In this document: in pieces, positions 23,034 through 34,246 of the stretch
Numbering within the stretch: position 1 is the first letter of the stretch
How the letters are laid out: each line of letters begins with the position of its first letter
Assembly: GCA_011503125.2 (NCBI GenBank)
Contig: WWBZ02000051.1
Span: 1,984,001 to 2,048,000 of the forward strand
Direction: 5' to 3'
DNA length: 64,000 nt
DNA from: Botryosphaeria dothidea
Lineage: Eukaryota; Ascomycota; Dothideomycetes; Botryosphaeriales; Botryosphaeriaceae
The notes under the pieces: model-generated
What the model was told of the DNA's origin: nothing
The model's database searches: none
The model's input: the letters and a program-made list of their open reading frames with translations, nothing else
Made by a program: the position numbers and the translations under genes

Positions 23034-25114
23034 ATGCATTTCAATCCATTGGCGCACCAATTCGCGCTCGCCGCGTTGGTGTGGTTGGCGCGAGCAACCG
23101 ACGCTGGAAAAGACTGCCGCTGCTTTCCCGGAGATGCTTGCTGGCCAACAGACGCGGAGTGGCAGAAACTCAATGAGACCGTGGGCGGCAGATTGGTAGC
23201 CACGGTGCCTCTCGCTGCTCCCTGCCATGACCCGACATATGATGCATCTACCTGCGAGGTTCTCCGCGACAACTGGCTATGGCCGCAGCAGCATTACGAC
23301 TCCTCCAGCTCCATCATGGCCCCGTTCTTCGCCAATCGCAGCTGCGATCCCTTCACTGCCGAGGAAACCCCTTGCACATTAGGGAACTACGTCCGCTACG
23401 CCATCAACGTCTCCTCCGCCGCCGACGTATCCCAAGGCATCCGCTTCGCCAAAGAAAAGAACATCCGTCTCACCATCAGGAACACCGGCCACGAGTGAGT
23501 CCACCTCCTTCCCTTCCCGCCTGAACAATCACCCGCAAAAGACATGGCAATCGCCGGTTTCCCCGGAATCCATCAACGTGCCAAATCATGCCACACACCC
23601 CAAACCGGCCCCCACCTTCCCCGTTAGGACTTCCTCCCCGTCCCGTCCCTTCAAAAAAACAACCTCCAGAAGCACTGACAAACCACACCGCCGCCCAGCT
23701 ACCTCGGCAAGTCCACCGGCGCCGGCGCCCTCGCCCTGTGGACGCACCACCTCAAGACCATCCGCATCGCCAACCACACCCGCACCCCGCACTACGCCGG
23801 CGCGACCATCACCCTCGGCGCCGGCGTCCAGGGCGGCGAGGCGTACGCCGCCGCGCACGCCGCCGGGCTCGCCGTCGTCGGCGGCGAGTGCCCGACGGTC
23901 GGCCTCGCGGGCGGCTACGCGCAGGGCGGCGGGCACTCGGCGCTGTCGTCGCGGCACGGGCTGGCGGCCGACCAGGTGCTGGAGTGGGTCGTGGTCGACG
24001 GGAACGGGGAGCTGCGCGTCGCGAACCGCGCCGAGAACAGCGACCTGTTCTGGGCGCTGGCCGGGGGCGGCGGGGGCACGTACGGGGTGGTGGTGGCGAT
24101 GACGGCGAAGGCGCATCGCGACGGGGTTGTGTCGGGGGCGAATCTGACGTTCACGAACGAGGGCGTGACGGGCGATGTGTTTTACGCGGCGGTGGGCGCG
24201 TGGCAGACGTTCTTGCCGGCGATCGTGGATGCGGGCGTGATGGTGGTGTGGTATTTCACGGACACGTCGTTCTCGCTGAGTCCGGTCACGGCGCCGGGGG
24301 TGACGGGGGAGGAGTTGGGGGCGCTGCTGCGGCCGTATCATGACAAGCTCGATGCGCTGGGGATTGCGTACCAGTCGTATCTGGCGCAGTTTGAGGGCTA
24401 CTACGAGCAGTTCTCGACGATGCAGAACCCGATTCAGGTGGGGATTGCGCAGTATGGTGGGTGGCTGATCCCGAGGAGCGTCGTCGAGACGAACAATGAT
24501 GCGCTGACGGCTGCGTATCGGCACATCACCGAGGACGGCGCGACGTTCATCGGCGTGGCGCTCAATGTCTCGAAGGCTGTGGCGGGAGACGTGGACAATG
24601 CCGTTCTGCCGGCTTGGAGAGATACGTTGATCGACACGGTCATCACGACGTAAGTTCGTAAGAGGAAACATCACGCAGCAATCACTGACTGATCCCCGCA
24701 GGCCCTGGAACTTTACGGCGCCGTGGACAGACATGATCGAATGGCAGGACAAGATGACGAACGACTACATCCCCAGACTCACTGCGCTTGCTCCGGAGTC
24801 TGGCTGCTATCTCAACGAGGTATGAATAGTTCGAAACAGCTCCCATTGCTCCCACGTTCACATTACTGACTTCGTCACAGGCCGATTTCCGCCAGCCAAA
24901 CTTTAAGAGCGCTTTCTACGGCGCGAACTACGACAAGCTCCGCGCCATCAAGAAAAAGTACGACCCCGCGGATCTGTTCTATGCAATCACGGCAGTTGGA
25001 AGTGACGAGTGGGAAGTCTCAGAGGACGGGAGGATGTGCAGGGTAGGACAGAGCCGCACGGCGACGAAGGCGTTCACCAGGTCCACCTTCCAGGAAGCGC
25101 TGCCCGACTTGTGA
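23034..25114 (+). CDS. Secreted berberine-bridge-type FAD oxidase
   Basis: Four exons (23034-23494, 23699-24649, 24702-24819, 24881-25114) join to 1764 nt, 587 residues. A signal peptide (FALAALVWLARATDA near residues 10-24) is followed by the Cys-rich DCRCFPGDACWP found in this family. The FAD_binding_4 domain has the two residues that in BBE-like enzymes hold FAD by two covalent bonds: His in RNTGHDY (about residue 153, next to the first splice junction) and Cys in GECPTVG (about residue 218). The C-terminal BBE segment includes NFKSAFYGANYDKL and KKKYDPADLFYA. The family oxidises alcohols, sugars or alkaloids with oxygen and often works in secondary metabolism. No backbone biosynthetic gene is nearby, so the substrate is unknown. 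The frame opens at 22950, but 23034 places the signal peptide at the start. Confidence 0.9.
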
Positions 25115-25498
25115 GACACTTGAATATTCAAACCAGGGGAGAATACGTTATGACTTCGTAACGTCGGTAATGTTTCTGGGATGACGATAATTCAACGAGA
25201 ATCAAGCGCACAGCCAGATTCACCGCATGGGCCAACTTGGTTCCGCTAAAGAAGCACACATCCACTTCAAAAAGACCAGACAATTATTGATAAAGGAATA
25301 TAATTTTCACCCTTTGGTGATATCGTTGTAGGTTTTTCTCCATTATAAGGTTGATAAAATAATGGGTATGATCAATCAAAACAACATGTCAGGACAGCCC
25401 TCTGTACTGCGGTGAGCTCACGGTCTCCATATATATACAGGCGCTCAACAACCTCCGCCGAAGCAGCATTGCGCCGCCTGCTATTCAAAGGACACAAC
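25115..25498. other. Convergent 3' spacer
   Basis: Shared 3' flank of the FAD oxidase and the leftward secreted protein. AT-rich, nothing recognised. Confidence 0.4.
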
Positions 25499-26239
25499 TC
25501 AAGAGTGCGAGCCCGTGCCAACGCAGAAAGGAACGGGGTACTGGTCGCTCGCGCAGAGACGAATGGTACCCTTGACCCAGCTCAGCTCGCCGTACGAAGC
25601 CGACGTGTACGAGTCGACGGTGAAATCGACCTTCTCGGGGTTGTCGGTGCAGCCGCTGAGGATGACGCCGGTGTAGCGGGTGGTGTCGGGGTTGGAGACG
25701 ATCAGACCGTTCTTGCCGGCGGGCAGGTAGAAACGGTACTCGGTCTGCTGGGAGGTGGTCCAAGAGGTGCCGAACTTGACGCCGAGCGAGACGGATAGCA
25801 CCGACTCGAAGGATGCCTCGGTGCCGACGCTGACGGAGAGCGAGTTGGACAGACTGAAGCCGTCCTGGACGGCGACGTAGGAGCGGTCGGCGGCGTTCTG
25901 CAGCACCGACGACATGGGCACGTCCCAGTTGGCGAAGTTGGTCTTCTCGGCGACCTGGACCTCCTGCGACTCCTCGCACTGGCGGCGCTCGAGCGAGATG
26001 GGGCGGGTGTAGTTGACGGCGCGGCGGTCGAGCGTCGGGAAGGTGGTGTTGACCCACTGGGCGGCGGGGAGGCTGCGGGCCTTGAGGACCTCGTAATCCT
26101 TGATCTTCATGACCTCGCGGCGTTCGTTGGCGCCGAGCAGGACGATGTCGTCCTCGCCGAGGATCTGGCCGGCGAAGGGAGCGGCCGCGGCCAGGCTGCT
26201 GAGGCCGGCAAGGAGGGGAACGAAGGTGGCGATGTGCAT
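25499..26239 (-). CDS. Secreted Celp0028-like effector candidate
   Basis: A single exon of 246 residues. MHIATFVPLLAGLSSLAAAA is a clear signal peptide. A propeptide-like part (ILGEDDIVLLGANERREVMK) follows, then a beta-rich, Ser/Thr-rich domain with few Cys (CEESQEV, SGCTDN, RLCASDQ, PFCVGT). FANWDVPMSSVLQNA and YGELSWVKGTIRLC match my memory of fungal proteins annotated as Celp0028-like effectors. The amphipathic strand pattern and the Ser/Thr repeats somewhat recall aerolysin-like folds. No activity has been established from sequence and I claim none. The gene stands alone and converges on the FAD oxidase. The family name is moderately sure; secretion is well supported. Confidence 0.75.
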   Translation of the reverse strand: MHIATFVPLLAGLSSLAAAAPFAGQILGEDDIVLLGANERREVMKIKDYEVLKARSLPAAQWVNTTFPTLDRRAVNYTRPISLERRQCEESQEVQVAEKTNFANWDVPMSSVLQNAADRSYVAVQDGFSLSNSLSVSVGTEASFESVLSVSLGVKFGTSWTTSQQTEYRFYLPAGKNGLIVSNPDTTRYTGVILSGCTDNPEKVDFTVDSYTSASYGELSWVKGTIRLCASDQYPVPFCVGTGSHS

Positions 26240-27839
26240 GTTGACTGTTTTTGATCGGTGCGGCGCGGGAACCGGATGAACGAGAGGCTCAATGGAAGGT
26301 CAGTGAGAGTTTGGATGTGCACTGATGAGGGGAAAGGAAGCAAGACGCAAGGTATCCTTATGTAGCCAGGTCATGGAGCCTGCCCGCTGCAGGGTGCCTG
26401 AAGTCGATATCGCGGGTAGCCTGGCGGAGGCCATGGGCATGGTGAATGTGCGAAAAGAGAAAATACGACTCGAGCAGAGCAAACGCTACTCCCATCTACA
26501 AAGCAGTGAGGGAGCACGTGGTGCTCTTGGCAGTAGATAAGTGAGGCCACTGGGTCCATTTACGAGTCAAAAGTCGCTGGGTGTCGTCGAGGGTTTCCTT
26601 TCTCCTAATTCGATTGGGCGGACAGACTCATCCAATGGCCAATTTCGACACTTATCTTAGACCGCTCCTACCGCATGCGTGTAGCAACTGATATTTACCG
26701 CACACTTATCTCTCGACATCCGCCGTAGAAGCTTAACGGTGTTGGCCTTGGCGGGGCAGAGAAGCGAAAAGGCTACCTTGATGCGGCGAGTGAATTGTTC
26801 ATCGCGGCCGAATAGGGCGAGTCAGGTCAGGTACCTGAAGTGCACAGACAAGCTATCCCAGAAGCAAACCCGAGCTCTTGATTGCGCAGAGCGCCTTATT
26901 GGAGGCGCAATGTAGGAGGAGTTGTTGGAGAAAAGTAGAAGTCACAGGTAGCAGAAGTGCGGAGAAAGATTAATTCTAGATCAACCGAGATCAGCCTCCA
27001 TTGGCTCGACATGCAGATGCACCCTAGACTCCTTCCACATGCGACAAGAGGGAGTGAGAGATTGGAATAAGAAAAGAGGCGCGGTGATGGTTCAGATCTT
27101 AGCGTGCGGCTTAAAACGCCGAAAAATGCTTGGCCAGGGGTTGATCATTATTTAATAGTCGTCGTTGTTCGTTGATAACAGCCTCAGGCCTCCCGGGATG
27201 CCAGACGGGGCCGCGGAATGAACCGCATGCTGAGTCGAGAGCGGCCCTTCCAGAAACTTGGCCCTGGTTTCTTTGCGACATATTGCAACCATCTTTGCTC
27301 AGAAGGTAGGAAGCTTTCCGATGGCAAAAATCAACCAAGACCTTTGGAAGGAATGTATGTCCCGGTATCGAGTGACAGGCAGTGGTATTATCGCCGGGTA
27401 AGGGAAAAAAGCGGACAGCAATGTGCTTCGCGGTAGGTACCGCAACGTCTGTTGCTGTCATCGTGGGATCGGATTGCGAATGGAATGCCTATTGACGGCG
27501 ATATTAAACGACGCCATCCCGTCCTCTCCATGACACGGGCAAAGCGCAGCGAAGTACCGAGATCCGGGTACAAGTACAACCCCAGAAAAAGCCAGAGCAG
27601 CATGACTAGAGACAGCCCTGCGTAGAGTGAATTGCATGCAGGATGAATAGAGGAACATAGAGGGATGAAGACGGGAAGATGAAGAGCCGAGCAGTCTGCC
27701 GGATGATGGACAGAATAGCAGTGCTTCGCTGACGTCATGCAAAGCTTGTCAAGACACGGACTGTCAGACAATCTACACAAGGCTCCGTGAAAGAAACTGC
27801 TCGATTTTCTCCTCCTTCCAACTCGTACCAGATCCACCA
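26240..27839. other. 1.6 kb intergenic region
   Basis: Promoter of the secreted protein on the left and 3' flank of the vWA gene on the right. A 151-codon leftward frame (27388-27843) overlaps the end of the vWA gene and shows no conserved feature. No repeat was seen. Confidence 0.45.
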
Positions 27840-30800
27840 TCACTGCATCTCCATCAACCTGCTGACCTGCATCTCATACCTCGCCTTCGCCTCCAACTTG
27901 TTCTTATCCCAATCATGCTCATACGCCGCCACATCGCCCTCATCCCTCCCCTCAACCCTCAACGCCTCCCTCAACGCCTCCAAGAAACTCGGCAACACCT
28001 CCCTAACCCTCGCGCCCAACCCCTCCTGAAACACATCCCCGCGCCTTCCCTTGCAAATCTCCTCCCTCACCAACCCCACAAACGCATCCGCATCACCCCC
28101 CGCCACGACCCTCCGCTGCGCCACCTCCATCCGCGCCCACACCCGCGCGACGCTGACGTGCAGGTTGCAGTGCGTGCTCGCCGGCGGCGCCGGCGTCGCC
28201 GTCACGGCCGGCAGGCCCGTCTGCGCGAACGCCTTCCCCTCCGCGCCATCGCCGACCGCGAACGCGCGCACCAGGTGCGCCGCGCGCGCCTGCCGCAGCG
28301 CGTCCTTCTGGCGCTCCGTCCAGCGCCCGCTCGGCAGCTCGCCCCGCTCGGCGAAGGGCGCCGCGCACGCCGGGAAGCAGCAGCGCAGGACGCTGGGGCC
28401 GAAGGGCGTGGCGAAGGGCGCGAGGCCGGTGTGGCGGGCGTGGAAGGCCTGGTCGGCGGCCGAGGCGCCGCGGAAGATGGAGAGGAGGAGCGGGTGCGCG
28501 AGGGAGGGGGCGAGGGGTCCCGAATCGCGCGAGCAGTCGAGGACGGGGTACGAGAGCGGCTGGTGGGCACGCAGGCGCTGGAAGAAGGTCTTCGTGCGGG
28601 CGTGGTCGCGCTGGTGGTAGGCGAGCCAGAAGCAGAGCAGCTGCACGCGGCCGAGGGCGCGGGCGCGGTCGTGGGGGCTCCAGTTGGCGAGGAGCTCGGT
28701 GTCGGCGGCGAGGAAGCGCGACAGGCGCGGCCAGAAGGCGGCGGGCGAGTTGACGAGGGATGCCGGGCCGCGCTTGTCGGTGGGCACGAGGGTGGTGTTG
28801 AAGTCGGCGTAGACGAGCTCCAGCGCCGGCTGCTTCCACGAGTGGTCGCTGTTCTGCATGTTCTTGAAGAGCAGGGCGAGGTAGGCCGAGGCGACTGAGT
28901 GCATCACCTTGGCTAGCCGGAGGTCGCGGACGGTCTGCTCATCGAAGGCGCCTACCCTCTGCCCGAACGAGATCAGCTGCATGAAGCCCGAGGTCGGGTA
29001 GCCCACGGCCCAGCTGTCGACACCCTGATCGCGGAAGTCGTTGGCTGCCCAGACGAGCGCTTGACGGTAAGACACCCACTTCCCCTGCTCGTTGAACGTC
29101 TCCCTGCACTGAGTCCTCGTCAACAGATTCTCGAGAACCCATTGGAGCATCTCCCGCCTCTGGATGACTTCCGGATCCTGGGATGCCTCCTCCCCAGCGC
29201 CAGCCCACTCCTTCTCCTTCAGCGTCTGCTCTAGAATCGTCATGAACAGCTGGCAGACTCCGGACGCGCCAGTGCGGAGACCGCCGGTCAAGGCGACGTG
29301 AAGTTGCTCGTAGATGTACTTCTTGTTGTTGCCATCGCAGTCCAGCGTGGGCAAGATGGCCGCCAGATCCTCGCGGAACAACGACCTGCCCTCAAAGGCT
29401 AGAGCGCACTGGAAGCATACATGCTGGCTGGAGATGATATCCCGGTTGGAATCAAAGCGACCTGCAGCAAGAGGGAAATCGAGGGCGAAGTTGTCCGTGT
29501 TCGCCGCCCCGTCCGCGCCGACCTTGAGAGCAATCGACATGACCTCGCTCTCTCCGCAGCAGATGCGGCACTCCCCGCGGAAGGCGTTCGGAGCCTCGAG
29601 GTCAAGGCTGCTGATGGCGATCTCTCCGCCCGGCGCGACGGTGGCTGCACGCCGTGCGCGGTTGCTGCGGCGGGTGAGGATGTCGGCCGTGTAGCCCGCC
29701 TTCTCCACGTCGGCGAGCTGCTCGAGCGCGTGGTTGACCAGCCGGTTGCGCTTCCGGGCCTCCTGGTCCTGGCCGGATTCTCTCAAGTTCTTGAGGGCGT
29801 CCTGGTAGTGGCGGCGGTTGTCAGCATGCGCCTCGCGCAGCTGTTCCTGGAGTGCCCGCCGCGCCGCGTCGTCCAGCCCGCCATGGCTGAGCCGTGTGAT
29901 GATCTCCCTGGCTCCAGAAATGTCCTCGAGCTTCAGAGTGATCTCCTCGATCTTCTGTGCGATCAGGAAGGTGCGGAGGTCCTGGATGCAGCTGCGCGTC
30001 TTGCAGGCGACGGAGAGATTGTTGAAGGCCTCCTCGGCAAGTAGCTGCTCGAGGTCGGTGAGACTGAGTGATCCACCCGCGGTGAAAAGTAGATCCAAGT
30101 CCACAGTCGCGTTATCATTGTTGCGTTCCCACTCCTGTCCCAGATTAACGGCACCGCCGGCTAGTCTGGGACGGCTGGCCGCCGAAGCGATTTGAATGTT
30201 GGCCTGGCGGCACTGTTGGGCAAATTCCTGGCCAGACAAGAACTTCTTTAGCGGCGTCCAGCTTTCCAAATCTGGGGCAGAGTTGGAGTTTCCATTGGCA
30301 AGTTCGGCAAAGCAGCCCTTGGCAGCGAGGACGTAGACGTGTCCAGTGGGAACCTCGTTGAAAAGGATGAGGCAATCGGGAGCGTTCGCAAAGAATGAGA
30401 TGCCGACGGACACGTTCAAGTCTTCCGGAGACTGTCTCTTGCGGCCGGTGATAACGAAAACAACGGGGACATTTAGTACTCCGGTGCTCATGGCCTTCCT
30501 GCAGAGGGCTCCCACATCACGCTCCCAGATCTCTCCATCTGTGAGGAGATACCACAGGTCTGACGTACCGATGGCATCGAGTGCGCGAGGGTTGCCGAGG
30601 ATCTGAGAGGGCTCGGTGCCTCCTCTGTTTGCACGCCATTCAATGCTTGAGAAGTCGGTTGTGGGGTTGCCACAGTCGGATCCCCATGTTGCTGCGAGGT
30701 CATCGAAATGGCCGGCGACTAGCTTCGTGACGAGCTCATGCTCATGGCGCATAATGCTGCCGGCGGTAGATCCGGAAGCATCGACGGCGAAGAACTGCCG

Positions 30801-30893
30801 AGCGGAGCGTAACGGGATGTACTCCCTCTGTAACTCGGTGTTGTTTTGCAGCTTCCAGCTCTGCTGAGCCGCGTTCGCTACTGTGGAGGCCAT
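27840..30893 (-). CDS. Large vWA-domain protein with Cys-pair cluster
   Basis: An intron-less gene for 1017 residues. Residues about 33-210 form a von Willebrand A-like domain with a full MIDAS: VDASGS (D38, S40, S42), GGT (T93) and LLTDGE (D119). This should bind Mg or Mn and a protein partner. Next comes a helical, probably coiled-coil part (about 340-430, e.g. LREAHADNRRHYQDALKNLR). Then two Cys pairs, ECRICCGE (C442, C445/C446) and HVCFQC (C493, C496), are spaced as in a small zinc-binding fold. The rest is mostly helical, with further Cys near residues 840-850. There is no signal peptide or membrane segment, so it is probably intracellular. Fungal homologues of this size are known to me only as hypothetical proteins. 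A scaffold or ubiquitin-related role would be speculation. Confidence 0.85.
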   Translation of the reverse strand: MASTVANAAQQSWKLQNNTELQREYIPLRSARQFFAVDASGSTAGSIMRHEHELVTKLVAGHFDDLAATWGSDCGNPTTDFSSIEWRANRGGTEPSQILGNPRALDAIGTSDLWYLLTDGEIWERDVGALCRKAMSTGVLNVPVVFVITGRKRQSPEDLNVSVGISFFANAPDCLILFNEVPTGHVYVLAAKGCFAELANGNSNSAPDLESWTPLKKFLSGQEFAQQCRQANIQIASAASRPRLAGGAVNLGQEWERNNDNATVDLDLLFTAGGSLSLTDLEQLLAEEAFNNLSVACKTRSCIQDLRTFLIAQKIEEITLKLEDISGAREIITRLSHGGLDDAARRALQEQLREAHADNRRHYQDALKNLRESGQDQEARKRNRLVNHALEQLADVEKAGYTADILTRRSNRARRAATVAPGGEIAISSLDLEAPNAFRGECRICCGESEVMSIALKVGADGAANTDNFALDFPLAAGRFDSNRDIISSQHVCFQCALAFEGRSLFREDLAAILPTLDCDGNNKKYIYEQLHVALTGGLRTGASGVCQLFMTILEQTLKEKEWAGAGEEASQDPEVIQRREMLQWVLENLLTRTQCRETFNEQGKWVSYRQALVWAANDFRDQGVDSWAVGYPTSGFMQLISFGQRVGAFDEQTVRDLRLAKVMHSVASAYLALLFKNMQNSDHSWKQPALELVYADFNTTLVPTDKRGPASLVNSPAAFWPRLSRFLAADTELLANWSPHDRARALGRVQLLCFWLAYHQRDHARTKTFFQRLRAHQPLSYPVLDCSRDSGPLAPSLAHPLLLSIFRGASAADQAFHARHTGLAPFATPFGPSVLRCCFPACAAPFAERGELPSGRWTERQKDALRQARAAHLVRAFAVGDGAEGKAFAQTGLPAVTATPAPPASTHCNLHVSVARVWARMEVAQRRVVAGGDADAFVGLVREEICKGRRGDVFQEGLGARVREVLPSFLEALREALRVEGRDEGDVAAYEHDWDKNKLEAKARYEMQVSRLMEMQ

Positions 30894-30936
30894 GGTTGTT
30901 GTTGTTGATGAGGATTTATTGAGTCTGTGAGCGGGG

Positions 30937-30943
30937 ATTTATA
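30937..30943 (-). promoter_or_regulatory. TATA box of the vWA gene
   Basis: TATAAAT on the minus strand, about 45 nt before the start codon. Confidence 0.45.
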
Positions 30944-31566
30944 GATAATACCAGTAGGGACTGGTCGAGTCACCGACCGTCTTGATCTCGTTGGTCAATG
31001 GTGTGGCTGGAGACATATGCCGGCGGGCTGTGTTGGATCCTTCGACGCCCCTGCTTTCCCGTTTAGGCAGCCGGTGTCAGCACCGGAACTTAGACTAACA
31101 CCACAGCCCCGTCCACCGTGCCTTCGATTTTGGGGCACACCTACACTGACACACAATCAGGAGTTTCTGCCGCGGTAATCCTTGGTGGATATCTTGACCT
31201 GAATTCGCACTCACGGTGGCTTACACCGACAAAGCGGGTCATGACGGTGTCGTGAAGGCAACAATCTCTCCTCCGCCAGGCAGCAGCGCATTGCCGGACT
31301 GAGTCACGCGAGCTCGGCCCAAACCACCAACGGAAAGCGCTATAGTGAGCGGTTCCTGCGCACTGACGATGCACTTCCCTTTGTTTGCCATAAAATCAAA
31401 AGGATCGAATGTAGGGGGTGGTCGTGGAGAGTGAAAAGTCAAACATGAGTCATGTGCTGCGTACACGCCCTGACCAGAACACCTACCAATGGTTTTTGGA
31501 GATAAAATTTTTTGTTACGAGCAGCATAGAGCGGAGAAATTAGAAGATGTGCTCTCCAGCCAGAAT
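30944..31566. other. Spacer between vWA gene and acetate-transporter gene
   Basis: Upstream part of the vWA promoter and 3' flank of the transporter gene. No gene or repeat was recognised. Confidence 0.4.
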
Positions 31567-32563
31567 TCATAGTGCATCGTCTTGTTTCACCGTTTCTCGG
31601 TCCAACAAGACCGCATTTTTCCTGTTCGAAGCCGTCCACCGCTCCCTCAGGTGTACATCGCCCATCGGAAAGAGGAAAGAAGGCAGACCTTGGTCTTGGC
31701 ATATCGCATGGCCCATACTGTAGTAACCCAACAATCCCGCGATAAATGCGAACGACCCGGCTGCCTTCTTCACTGCAATGGCATCACCCGCCCGGTCTTC
31801 GGCGGCCACGAAATAACTTGCACCGAGGAGGCAGAGATAGATTTCAAGAGCAGCGTACGTTGCGATGGTGACGAGGTCTCTGAGGCTACTGTTAGGGAAT
31901 TGTTGGTAGTTTAGAAAGGCCAACGTACGTTGAGAGCGACCCCAAGAGAAAGAAGGTATTAAATACAGTCCATACTTTGGAGTGGTCAGCAAATATTGTC
32001 GCATTCTGGGGCAGGTGATTTGGGCATACAGATACAGAAGAATCCCAGTGCATTGTTGTAGCCACTTTGATCATCCCCGAAAGTAGAGGAGACGCCAAAC
32101 AAAGGCGTCAGAATGGCTCCAAACCCCCCATAAAACATTCCTGTAATCTCTCGCATCAGCGCCGGGCTTTTTCGAGACTTGCTGGGGGAACCGGTTACCA
32201 TATGCACTAAATACAGTATAATTGTAAGAATTCCCGAGCACCAGTTCCCACTGCGCTGAGAGGACCATTCCGATGCCCGCAATGAAGAAAAAGTTTCCAA
32301 TAAAAGCGTTTGCCGTCGTCAATCCGCGCCACTCCATCAAAGCGCAGGAAAGCGTCGTGATGGTCGTCGCGAAAGCCCCCAGCGCGAATGCAGTCTGGAA
32401 TGCGTCAGTGCACTTCCCTTGCAGAGCCGACTATTGCGGCACAACGTACGGGGTTGCCCAATTGCCGTCCATGCGTCCAAGGGCATTCTCTCTTGGTGTT
32501 GTATTCATTAAGTTTTTCCGAATTGGTCCCGGTCATCACCGTATGTTGATTTGACGAATCCAT
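31567..32563 (-). CDS. Acetate transporter family protein (Gpr1/Fun34/YaaH)
   Basis: Five exons (32563-32450, 32394-32199, 32140-32036, 31974-31929, 31888-31567) join to 783 nt, 260 residues, the usual family length. After a polar N-terminus come six helices. Family landmarks are GNPTAFALGAFATTITTLS formed across intron 1, MFYGGFGAILTPLFG (conserved loop and helix), NNALGFFLWTVFNTFFLLGS formed across intron 3, and a C-terminal helix pair (AGSFAFIAGLLGYYSMG). The family moves acetate or other short monocarboxylates, or ammonium, across the plasma membrane, and is linked to acetate sensing and spore development in yeasts. The first residues of the usual NPAPLG motif are diverged here. An out-of-frame reading frame overlaps the start codon (see findings). 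Confidence 0.88.
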
Positions 32564-34060
32564 CCCAGCTCTCGGCGTCGTTTTCTGGTGGCGTGACCTT
32601 TTTGACAATCCAATGGACAATGACAGTGCAGATAGCAATCCAGACGAGCACATAGCCTTGTTCCAGGACCGGTCCTAAATACTCTGACTTGTTCTCGAGC
32701 AAGACAGACGCGGCGCAGGAAAGCCGAGCGGTCAAAGCACCGTCGGCAGGACACGCGGAAGCCATTGCGTATGCGGGGCCGAGAGATGTGCGGGCGGCGA
32801 GCAGAAACTTTTGAATCAAGGGCGAATGAAAGGAAGGTCCGGAGCTCGAAACAGAGAAACACCGTGGTCGGACTGGTGGTCTTAAGTAGTCGGCATCCCG
32901 GATCGGCATGATCGGCCTGATCGAATGTTTTCGGCGCGAGGGTGTCGGCATGTTCTCCTGAATCTGCCGCACATCACCCCACACCTGTGGACCAGATATG
33001 CGGACCCTGCTGATTTGTGTGACGGTGAGCTCCTTCGGGAACACGCCTTGCCGGCGCACAAGGCATATACGTACCATGGTCACCCCATCTCAGGCTGCCG
33101 TTTGCCGTTGTTGGCACTCGACACTTCATCTCAAATTTTTTCGCCCTCATCTCCACGCATATGCACAGCCGCCGGGAGGACAACGAGACGCCATCATGGT
33201 TACGCAGACGTGGCATTGACGATTCATCGTGCCGGGGGGCCAAGCAATTCGATATTCCCGTGTCTCTCTGGAGTAACCACTGCCGATGGGGACACAAGAA
33301 GCTCCCGCGATGAGCCGACCCGGCGTTACCTTGTTCTTCCCATCAGTCCTGGATCCTTCCCGTCTTCTCAAATGACATCGACGAAGACAGCTTGTAAGCT
33401 ATTTTCCATTAGTTACGGAGATCATTCTCCGTCAGGGCCAATAGCACTGCTATAGTATGTTCGTCATAGCCCCGCCCTCAGATCGGGAAGCTTAAGTCCA
33501 CATGGAATTCCACGTGTTTGCCGTCAGCAAAGTAGTCAATTTCAAACGGTTCCCAATATGAATTTCTGATCCTTCTGAATGGTAGAAAGCGCGATCAAAA
33601 TTCGCAATCTGTGTCGCGACGAGAGCTCAACAAAAGCAAACACAGCTGGTACACTCGACCTTTCCCTATCGAGTCAGTAAAACTCAAGACTACCCTTGAC
33701 TCGATATCATCAATGTGACTTCACATTTTCTTGCCAAGGCCCAGTCTTGCTGCATCACAACTGTGATAACGGGGAACAGCTGGTCTTGGACGGATTTCCC
33801 TTTCCGAAATCCCGCGAGCTTGGCTGCCACCGTGGTCTCATACTTCACAACCGGAGCTTCTCCCGCCTTCCTGATCTGAACCTGAGTGACAAGCAGACTC
33901 ATGGATCAGAGCCAGGGCTCTGCCCAATTGGAAAAAAAGTCCTTTCCGAATCCGACGATCCGGGACCAGTTTACTTGGCAGAAAAGTCTTCGCTGTCCAC
34001 GGATTGGACGTTTTCCTCTCCAGAACCCTTCTAGATCTTGTGTCAATGAGTCGCAAGGTT
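32564..34060. other. Divergent intergenic region
   Basis: Upstream of the leftward transporter and the rightward receptor. A 191-codon leftward frame (33083-32508) runs through it and past the transporter start; from its internal ATG at 32765 it would make an 85-residue protein with one hydrophobic helix. Whether it is translated is unknown. No other gene was recognised. Confidence 0.4.
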
Positions 34061-34067
34061 TATATAG
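34061..34067 (+). promoter_or_regulatory. TATA-like element upstream of the GPCR gene
   Basis: TATATAG, 180 nt before the receptor start codon. Confidence 0.35.
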
Positions 34068-34246
34068 TGCTACGCAAAATACCCAACGGGAGAAGCTCGC
34101 CGCCGGCCCGATAAGAACTCTATATCGCAGGAATCCGAAATATGGTCTTGGGCTCGAATTCTGGACCCTTTTACCTCAAAAGCCTTCAATCCCTTCACTT
34201 GTCTTGAAGGAAAAAGAAACTCCTTCCGGCTGGTGGACACAAAGCC

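Noticed and set aside
23586..24752. 388-codon leftward frame
   Set aside because: Antisense to the berberine-bridge oxidase, whose motifs and splicing are clear on the plus strand.
27388..27843. 151-codon leftward frame at the end of the vWA gene
   Set aside because: Overlaps the end of a well-supported gene and has no family feature.
27915..28898. 327-codon rightward frame
   Set aside because: Antisense to the vWA protein gene.
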